Shown here: one piece after another, positions 56,201 to 64,000 of the stretch
Layout: each line of letters opens with the position of its first letter
Position numbering within the stretch: position 1 is the stretch's first letter
Assembly: GCF_003086295.3 (NCBI RefSeq)
Contig: NC_092044.1
Span: forward strand, 873,001-937,000
Direction of reading: 5' to 3'
Length of the DNA: 64,000 bases
Origin: Arachis hypogaea
Lineage: Eukaryota > Streptophyta > Magnoliopsida > Fabales > Fabaceae
The notes under the pieces: model-generated
Told to the model about the DNA's origin: nothing
What the model saw: the letters and a program-made list of their open reading frames with translations, nothing else
Database searches by the model: none
Translations under genes and position numbers: made by a program

Positions 56201-56728
56201 TAAGGTCCATTATTATGTGTCTTATAAATTATGATCACCCAATTGCAATTACAATTTTGCTTATTATTGTTACATACTTGATTTAATATATATATATATA
56301 TATACAAAATTTTTAACTTTTTTTTAACCATGACACAATTACTAAGCATTATATAACCATGGCTTGCATGATTGGAGCTTTAGTGGCAAAAAAATTATAT
56401 TAATAAGTCGTTTAATTTTCTTAACAAATCCTTTCATAAATCAGTATTTCGTATACAATTAATTACATTTGGATATATTGATTTATGAAAACATTGAAAA
56501 TTAAAACGACTTATCAATATAAAATAGAAGAAATATAAAATCAAACATGACTGATAGTAAAAAACTAACTTTAATAATTATTATGGATTTTCTCTAAACT
56601 TTTATTACTGATAATTACTGCAGATAGGTGACAAATTCAACGTGACAATGAATGATTTAGTGAAAAATCTGAGATTGTCTATCTTGGAGTCCCCTAATGA
56701 TGATGAAGAACCACACAACAGTAATTGA
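53221..56728 (+). CDS. bHLH transcription factor, subgroup IVa-like (bHLH18/25/NAI1 type)
   Basis: Five exons: 53221-53259, 53458-53623, 54009-54385, 55278-55664 and 56624-56728, giving 357 residues. The basic region ETVDHIMTERKRRRELTERF has H167, E171 and R175, the contacts that read E-box/G-box DNA. Helix-loop-helix continues across the exon 3/4 junction (FIALSATIPGLKK, then IDKSTILSEAISHVKQLKQR), as in subgroup IVa. A C-terminal ACT-like dimerisation region follows (VLIRIHCMKQSGIMLKILRH, ending DKFNVTMNDLVKNLRLSIL). The first exon encodes only 13 residues (MGEPCHNYWYSDM). Copies of the 142-bp MITE sit in introns 2 and 4. Function is nuclear regulation; the targets are unknown. Many members respond to jasmonate or iron, or shape ER bodies, which is family knowledge only. 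Confidence 0.9.
53823..53963. mobile_element. 142-bp MITE copy in bHLH intron 2
   Basis: Matches the family from aggtgcagt through tagatgaaaatttagtcaaa to atttcacgtgaat and ttttcacc. CACGTG is at 53935-53940. The left end is worn and an internal octamer-like block (actttcgacta) is doubled. Confidence 0.65.
55688..55829. mobile_element. 142-bp MITE copy in bHLH intron 4
   Basis: Runs from ggtggaaattcggg to gagtttctacc, with flanks tattaaaag and tattaaaaa (8 of 9 identical). It lies only 23 bp after the intron 4 donor and carries CACGTG at 55798-55803. Confidence 0.85.
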
Positions 56729-57037
56729 TTCATGTTAGAGCGCCAAACAAGATAATAATTTTGATGAACCAAAATAATTTCTGAAAGTCCTTCTTTGCTT
56801 GAGAGTGTGAGTGTGATCCTGGCCAATTAGGGTGCTGTTATTATTTATTTTGTTATTCATGACTTAATTTAAGGACAATAATTATGTGGCTATTTTTTTT
56901 ACATATGGGCGATTTTAACGTAAGAAAAAGTAAATGAGTGAATTTTTTTTTTGGTCATACAGTGAGTGAATTTATTTGATTGTGGTATTTATTAATCGAT
57001 GTTCGTTGATTTTTTTATTGGGGTCGCTAGTGGACTT

Positions 57038-57038
<1 letters not shown>

Positions 57039-57117
<79 letters not shown>

Positions 57118-57118
57118 G
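57039..57118. repeat. (ATT)n microsatellite
   Basis: About 26 ATT units. The poly-Y frame crossing it is an artefact. Confidence 0.95.
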
Positions 57119-57169
57119 GAATAAGAGGGTTTTTATTTTTTATTTAACTTGTAGGTGTTTATAGAGTAT

Positions 57170-57293
57170 GAAATTCAGGTATAGTCGACTTCACGTGAAG
57201 TTGATAATTGAGAGCCGTTAGATAATTTGACTAAATTTTTATCTAACGACTATCAATTATCAACTTCACGTAAAGTCGACTGCATCTGAGTTT
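57170..57293. mobile_element. 142-bp MITE copy downstream of bHLH
   Basis: A near-perfect hairpin from gaaattcaggtatagtcga to gactgcatctgagtttctac. CACGTG is at 57192-57197 in the left arm, while the right arm has cacgta. Confidence 0.8.
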
Positions 57294-58719
57294 CTACCTT
57301 ATTAAAGTCTTAGAGATATAAATATGGTGGTGCATATTTATCGTTTGTTTGTCGAAAGACAAATTTTTTATAGACACAGTAGCACAGTAATGCATATATA
57401 ATAGATGTATTTAGGGTTTTGCAAAATATTAAAATATAAAATCACAACAAATTAGACACAATTTTTACACATATTTTTATCCCTTATTATTATTATTAAT
57501 TTTTCATATACTAATTTCATCCCTAATTATACCACAACCTCTTTGCTTCTCATGGAGTGCAGCTTTTGTCATTAATAGTTGAATTTATTGTTAAAATTAT
57601 TAGATTTTTTTGTTATTTAAATTATTTAATTTTGGTTATGAATAATGGTGGAAAAGAAAAATAAGTGGTAATAGATAAAATATTTGGGTCATGATAATAA
57701 AGATAGATGATAAGAATATTAGAATATTACAGGTTTTTAATATTTTAATGTATTTTGTGAATTTATTTTATCAAATATAAAATATATATTCATATGTTTA
57801 ATTTGTATCTATGTCTTTTTTTTTTTTTGGTCAAGGTATCTATGTCTTTTTAATCTATGTTTTAGTGTCTATATCTCATAGTATACACTAACTAATAGAA
57901 ATTATTGGTCATAGTTGCAAATTTTTTTTTTTTTTGCTAAAACTTGGGCTGACAATTTTGTTAGCAATCATGGCCACATTAAGCCTATTCTGTTATAGAT
58001 AAACTTCGTTTAGAAAAAATAAACATATTCAATTTTGACAAATAAACTTTACGTAATTTATATTTAAAAAAAAATTGACCTTTTATACATAAAAAGTTAA
58101 AAATGCTGATAATTTTATTTATTGATTGATGAATAAAATTTGTCTTTGAACTTACGAAAAATAATAATTTATTATTTTTGTTTATAAAAATTAAAATACT
58201 GGTAAATTTATTTCTAAATAAAATTAACAATTGGATAAATTAATTTCTATTCTGTTGTCTAGATTTTTTTTATTAATAGTAGATCTAAATTTATTTGTTA
58301 TAATTTTTTTATAATAAAAATACATAAAAAATACAGTATAAAAATAATTCAACAAATATTTTTAAAATTTTTTTATATGAATAAATGCCAATCAGGTGAG
58401 ATCTTCATAAAAAAAATGTCAGCAGATCAATCTCATGCTCACTAAAGATATCCCTAAAGAATGGAAGACAATCTTGCTCCTTAATTCCAATAGATAGAAT
58501 TACATTATAAATCAGGTTCTTGGTCTCCCTTGCATAATCAACATTATGAATATTATATTTCTTAATCAACAGAAGGAATAGGTTATTGGATGCTACTCAA
58601 TATAATAAGAAGAAAATAATTTAGTGTGAGAATTTTGGTCAATATTTTATCAGATATGTAGAAAATAAAAGTAGTAATACTAATAAAAGAGACGATATTT
58701 ACGCTTCTTAACCTCTTTT

Positions 58720-60120
58720 CATAAAATATGATCCTTGCATTTTTTTTTTATTTAATTTGTACTATACCCAATACATTGGTCGTTTGTCTTTGTCAAATTT
58801 TCATCCTATAAACTATAGTAGTATTTTATTGTTATTTCGGATCTAGCGTTCTAATATCATGTCATGATACCACTCATCCCAAAAATTTTAACTGATAGAA
58901 AAAGGTAATACTAATTATATATCTAATACTCCATAAATCTCCATTGTACACATTATACAAATATTCCATTGGTTTTTCATACTTTTCCTTTTTCAAAATT
59001 TACTAATTTTATTTTAGAGAAAATGCCACTTCCCTCCCCTACGAGATGCTAAAATGTCACTCCACTCCCCTCTATTTTATAAATGTACGTTTTTCTCCCA
59101 TCTAACTTTTAAAAAACCTCCTCTTTAATCCATTTTAAATTTTTTGTGTTAATAATGTTAACTTTATCCATTTTTTATAAAAAAAATAAATTATTTTTTG
59201 AAAAAATATCCATTAACAAAAATTTTATTTTTTATCATTAAATTTTGCTTACCAAAATATCCTTTAATAAATTATTCTTTTATTAATTAAATTGTATTTT
59301 TAACGAAATATTTTCAAAAAAATTAATAATTAAATTATTTTTTTCTAAGATACCTATTTTTCAATAATTTTTTAATTATTAAGTTGTGATTTTACTAAAA
59401 TTTTTGTTAACAATTATTTTTATATTTACTATTAATTTTTTTATATTAATATATATTATTTTAATATTAAATAAAAAAATCTTACCACTGGTAATATGTA
59501 TAACAATTAATATTTATTGATATTGAAAAATAATCTTACTAAAATTTTTTATTTAATGTTAAAATAATATATAGATATCGAAAAATTAATAGTAAAATAT
59601 AAACAAATTGTTAACCAAAATTTTGGTAAATTATAATTTAATAATTAAAAAATTATTAAAGGGTATTTAAAAAATAACTTAATTATTAAATTTTTTAAAA
59701 ATACAATTTAATCAATAAAAAAAATAATTTATTAAAGAATATTTTATTAAGCAAAATTTAATAATAAAAAATAAAATTTTTGCTAATGAATATTTTTTTT
59801 TAAAAATAATTTTTTTCTTAAAAAATGGATAAAGTTAACATTAGTTAACACAAAAATTTTAAAATGGATTAAAAATGAGATTTTTTAAAGGTTAAAAGGG
59901 AAGAAAATGTACATTTATAAAATAGAGGGAATGAAAGTGTCATTTTAACATCTCACATAAGAGGGGAGTGAGATTTTCTCTTTATTTTAATTTAAATCTT
60001 ACCCAAAAGCAAGGATCATTGCGATATTCACAAGCCAACAAATAGCCTTATAACACTTCTTCGCGATGTTGAGAGGTAAATAATCAAGCATTAAATAATT
60101 TACTCTTTCAAAATCTACTA
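58720..60120 (+). repeat. Local repeat unit A, interrupted by a MULE-type element
   Basis: Left (atttaatttgtactatacc, gtcaaattttcatcctataa) and right (atattcacaagccaacaaat, tgttgagaggtaaataa) parts match unit C at 62730-63060 and partly unit B at 60095-61190. Confidence 0.65.
59017..59980. mobile_element. Mutator-type foldback element, 964 bp, perfect 9-bp TSD
   Basis: The ends gagaaaatgccacttccct and (reverse complement) gagaaaatctcactcccct begin inverted repeats several hundred bases long. Flanked by tttatttta at 59008-59016 and 59981-59989. No transposase frame. The length, long arms and 9-bp duplication are those of TIR-only MULE derivatives. Confidence 0.88.
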
Positions 60121-60166
60121 ATTTTAAATCTTACCTTAAAGCAATAATAGTTGTTATATTCACACG

Positions 60167-61032
60167 CAAGCCAGAGCTTAGTTGAGATAAGAGGGCATGG
60201 TGTCTTTAAATTTTTATTAAAAAAATTAGTAATATTTTTTTAAAAAATAAAAAATAATTTAGTTGGCTTAAATATTTTATTATGACTTAAAATATCAAAG
60301 TTCAATCTTCATCTCTTATTTTTATTACACAATATAGCTTTAGTTTTAAACATTTAAAATATGTTGGATTTGGACTAAACTGAGTGTATTCGCATTTTGC
60401 AGCTCTCTATTCAATAAGCAACACTCACTCAAATTTTGAGTTCAAATATAAAAAATTAAGTATTTTTTATTTATGTAATTTAATATTATTTTATATTTTA
60501 CTGTTTATTTAATTTAATTTTTTATGTGATAAAAATATTAGAATATTCAATAAGTATTGATATTATTGTATTTGTATAAATTGATAAAAAAATTCAATAA
60601 ATATTATAAATTTTAATATTTGTCCTTCTAACTTCTTTTTTATGTATTTTACAGGATATATATTCAAATTTTTATATAAAATAATCATGAAAAATAAAAA
60701 AAATGATGTATTTTTTAAGAGAAAGGCTAATATTCAAGAAGGAGAACATATAACTTTTACAATATCAATACATGTATATAGTTCTTCTACTTTAATTAAT
60801 CACGAAGAAAGTGAGATATAACTTTCAAAAGTTTAAAGAGTTGCATCTGATGAATTTGATCTTAATTCTTTAAAACGAGATCCTGAAAAAACGTTTTTAA
60901 ATTTGGTAATATTATCTAAATTAGAGAGATGAAACAAGTTAGACAATCTTATCTTAAATGGTCCATATAAAAAATATCTTAATAATTATCTTCTATCTAA
61001 TTCCCAAAATTTTATTTCAAGTTTCGTCACTG
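60167..61032 (+). mobile_element. hAT element relic, 866 bp, 8-bp TSD
   Basis: Ends caagccagagcttag and (reverse complement) cagtgacgaaacttg. Flanked by ttcacacg at 60159-60166 and 61033-61040. The uninterrupted site is seen in unit C near 62952 (attcacacgtca). It carries a decayed transposase N-terminus on the plus strand. Confidence 0.8.
60689..61010 (+). pseudogene. Decayed hAT transposase N-terminus (MYM/TTF-type family)
   Basis: Readable words are FFKRKANIQEGEHIT, then VASDEFDLNSLKRDPEK and ILNGPYKKY. These recall the leader of plant hAT transposases related to zinc-finger MYM-type proteins (DxxSLERDPGKR, then KGPYQP). Three in-frame stops lie within about 100 codons. The catalytic and dimerisation parts are absent. 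Confidence 0.5.
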
Positions 61033-61040
61033 TTCACACG

Positions 61041-62729
61041 TCAACAAATATAGCCTTATAACACTGCTTAAAGAATGATGTTAATGTTGAGAGGTAAATA
61101 AAACATTAAATAATAAGATGTAATTAAAGAGAATTATAATTATTAATCACATGTTGGAAATAATAATATATGATATGTTATGTTCATGGGATTAGCCGAT
61201 TAGGTATCCAAAGTGAGGAATGTAAGGACAAAATTTTCAAAAGAAAATGTGAATGTGAATTCAGCCGTGATATATAACAACAACCATATCACACTCTCAA
61301 AAGTTGACACAACATCAATGTATGTAATCTTTAGCAGAATTTTTTTGTGTACAATAATTGCTTTTAGTCAAAAAAGCACTTGATATTCAATATAATATGC
61401 TGGATTTTTTTTTTATCACCTTACTCCTTAACCAACATTTGAATTTACTTTAAATACAAAAAATATTTTATAATTATTAATCATCATTTATATTTGTAAG
61501 TAAGAGTATTTATAGTGAAATTATTTTCGTAAACTATACTGAATTTGTACCAAATTATTTTAAATAATTCAAAAATAATATTAAATAACTTTTTCACATA
61601 GTCAGTTGGTTTTAAACTAGGTTATAATATGATGCACTAGATTAAATCAATTCAAAAGAAAAAATTTAATTTTAAAATTTAGTTTAAACTGTTTTATATA
61701 AAAGAACAACTATATATAACATATCAAAAATTGGTTTTATCTGGTTTATATACAACTACTATACAAGTTTTATTTAGTTTAACCGTGATTTTAGTTTAGT
61801 TTTCTTATTTGAAATGACGGATTTATTTAAAATAATTTGGTTCAATTTTAGTTCAGTTTTGGTTATATTATCTTTTTAACAATCTTACACTTATTTCTTT
61901 GAGTTGCATTTTTGTCTTTAATAATAATAATTCATATATACTTATATTTTGTAATGTTTTCTTCTTTTCATTTGTTATTAGAAGTCTTACAGCAGTCAAG
62001 AATAATATTTTTATAGAATTTATAAATATGAGAAATTTTTTGTTTTACGAATTAATTTTTGAAATTAAATTAAATTCACTTCACTCAATTTTATTTTAAT
62101 TATAATATAATGTCAGACCCTATTTAATCTTAGGCCACCAAGATGTAAAAATAATATATTATAAATCTTACCTCTCTCAAAAATAAAACCGTGACTCTTA
62201 TCTTATCTTAACGTGAAGTCGATTGTATCTGAGTTTCTACCTTTTTATTATATATATGGACTTGACCCTTTATAAATTGAGCCTATTCTATTTTATTGAT
62301 AAAAAAGCCTATTCAGCTTTGATGACACCCACAAAAGTTATTAACATATTCAATTTGACAAATGAAAACACAAAGAAAAAGCCTATTTCAATAGAATTAT
62401 ATTTATATGATGATGACTCATTATTTTTAAAAGAATGTATAAAAATTAAAACATGTGATGAAAAAGAAAAAGGGGAATATATAATAGAAAAAAAATGCTG
62501 AATCGTTGTCTTAAATTCATTAAGTAGTTTAGTTCATGTTTTATTTGATTATATTTTATTAATATTTGGTTCAGCATGTTTTAGTCAAATTGGTTGATGA
62601 TGTCGGTATTTGATCTAGTGTGAGGATTTTATCACTTTTTTTTTTCATAATATCACTCTCTATATATAATTTGTTTCATTTATTCTTATATAAACATATA
62701 AAAAACAGAAGTAATAATATTATTATCAA
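61041..62729. other. Intergenic, AT-rich
   Basis: A half-copy of the 142-bp MITE is at 62208-62241 (aacgtgaagtcgattg, tgagtttctacc). The frames at 61899-62099 and 62223-62501 look like AT-rich noise. Nothing else was recognised. Confidence 0.5.
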
Positions 62730-63060
62730 AATGGGACCAACTTTTCTCAACTTATTTTCACAAATTATGATGCTAATTTGTATTTTTTATTACTTAATTT
62801 GTACGACCGGCCAATAGATTATTCTTCCTTTACGGTTGTCAAATTTACATCCCATAAACTATAATATATATTTTATTCTTATTTTAATTAACTCATTTTC
62901 AAAATCTACTAATTTTATATCTTACCTAAAAGCATGCATCAATGTGATATTCACACGTCATACAAATAGCCTTGTAGCTCTTTTTTTTAATGATGATGTG
63001 GATTTTAAGATGGAATTAGAGTGAATTTTAATTATTAATCACATGTTGGAAATAATATAC
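62730..63060 (+). repeat. Local repeat unit C, uninterrupted
   Basis: Contiguous sequence from acttttctcaacttattt through caaaatctactaatttta and tgatattcacacgtcataca to attattaatcacatgttgga. It gives the empty-site state for the insertions in units A and B. Confidence 0.65.
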
Positions 63061-63319
63061 GGAATATATATAGTGAATGTTATCATGCTCTTCATAAAAT
63101 AAAAGATAAATTATTTTCTGTGATATATAGTACTTATAATTATAATTAAGTTAAATATTAATAATAATAATAATAATTAAGCTATAAAAATATTATCTTT
63201 ATTTAAAGTATGACAAAATAAATATGTCATATTTTTTAAACTAAAAATTATCATGAGAAAATGTTTTTAATATTTTTTTTATTATTAAAGATAGAGAAAC
63301 TTAAATTTGCGATCTCTAA

Positions 63320-63700
63320 GGTAGCGTTTGTTTTGAGGTACTGAGAGACTGAAATTTAGTATTATGTTTGTTAGTTCAGCGATTGGTACTAAAATTTTTG
63401 TCTCTGTCTCCGAAATTGTAGTATTTCAGTATCTTCAAAAAATAAGGACATAGGGGACTAAAATTTTTAAAGATAAAGACTGAAACTTTAATAATATTAT
63501 TTACCTAAAATACCCTTATTTCAATTAATTAATTCTAATTTTACTTTTTGTACAAATTAAATTAAAATTTCATTCTTGTTTCAATTTCTGTCCCCCATTT
63601 CGCACCAAACAAAATATTGAGATTTATTTCAATCTCTGTCTCTTAGCCTTTGTCTTTCAGTCTCAGTCTTTTTATTTTTGTCTCTCTACCAAATACTACC
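63320..63700. mobile_element. Tourist-like MITE, 381 bp, TSD TAA
   Basis: Ends ggtagcgtttgttttgag and (reverse complement) ggtagtatttggtagag. Flanked by TAA at 63317-63319 and 63701-63703. It splits a SINE-like repeat (cttaaatttgcgatctc, then gtgagtatgagaaaactatg) that is whole at about 8018-8103. Confidence 0.8.
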
Positions 63701-64000
63701 TAAGTGAGTATGAGAAAACTATGTCATTTGAATTATACCTCGTTGAAATAGTTGCCATAATATAGTAACTTTTCAAAAATTTAATGATATAATACAGTGA
63801 AGACAAACGGTCAAATATGAATTAAATGAATAACAAGAATCAAACCACAGCATAATTTATTACAAAATGTACTTTACTTTTATTTATTTATAGATAGATG
63901 TTATGAACATGGAAAGTGCTTGAACTAAAAAAAGCAACGAAATCAAAACTTCTGTTCGACCATAAACATGCTGCAGAGTTGTCTGATACACTAGTACGGA
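63701..64000. other. Intergenic, right edge
   Basis: The first about 50 bp complete the SINE-like repeat cut by the MITE. The rest is AT-rich, without a recognisable feature. Confidence 0.5.

Larger units (their letters stand above)
56729..58719. other. Intergenic downstream of bHLH
   Basis: It holds an (ATT)n tract, another copy of the 142-bp MITE (57170-57293) and two very short poly-T inserts with target duplications (56946-56962 and 57821-57835). No gene was found. Confidence 0.6.
60095..61190 (+). repeat. Local repeat unit B, interrupted by a hAT element
   Basis: The left part (caaaatctactaattttaaa) and the right part (caaatatagccttataacac, then attattaatcacatgttgga) match unit C. Confidence 0.65.

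Overview
The window is nuclear DNA from a dicotyledonous plant. Its genes have spliced GT-AG introns and plant-specific families. AT-rich intergenic space is packed with small DNA transposons, tRNA-derived SINEs and retrotransposon relics. Several repeats look like ones I associate with legumes, peanut (Arachis) in particular. That species guess is inference from pattern recognition and could not be tested here. No bacterial, organellar or viral genome features were seen.

Layout. (1) 1-1924: the 3' half of a plasma-membrane H+-ATPase gene, cut by the window edge. (2) 4590-5858: a secreted proline-rich, extensin-like wall protein. (3) 10.5-39.3 kb: a cluster of F-box/LRR genes of two clades. 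Clade A is at 10522, 13862, 33560 and a broken copy at 25120-26931. Clade B is at 16604 and 37496, with fragments at 16074 and 29786. Interleaved with them are two CCR-like short-chain reductase genes, a broken one (20236-22481) and an intact one (42077-44601). The order clade A - clade B - reductase occurs twice, so the cluster looks like a duplicated module. (4) 47753-50835: mitochondrial ribosomal protein uS15m, five exons. (5) 53221-56728: a subgroup IVa-type bHLH transcription factor, five exons. (6) 56.7-64 kb: gene-free, with a locally repeated unit hit independently by a Mutator-type foldback element and a hAT element.

How the parts work together. The F-box proteins would be substrate receptors of SCF ubiquitin ligases, with LRR arcs that choose the target. 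The reductases are cytosolic NADPH-dependent enzymes of the CCR/phenylacetaldehyde-reductase group. Neighbourhood and co-duplication do not prove a shared pathway. The clearest history is in the spacer beside the reductases. A segment at 22557-24344 recurs at 29140-33060. The second copy carries an F-box fragment, a Mutator-type MITE with a 10-bp target duplication, and a LINE relic that itself contains an 832-bp hAT element with an 8-bp target duplication. I found no wholly new system. The most interesting items are the module duplication, the one-stop pseudogenisation of a reductase, a GC-AG intron kept in both reductases, and a MITE family spreading CACGTG palindromes, including into the bHLH gene.
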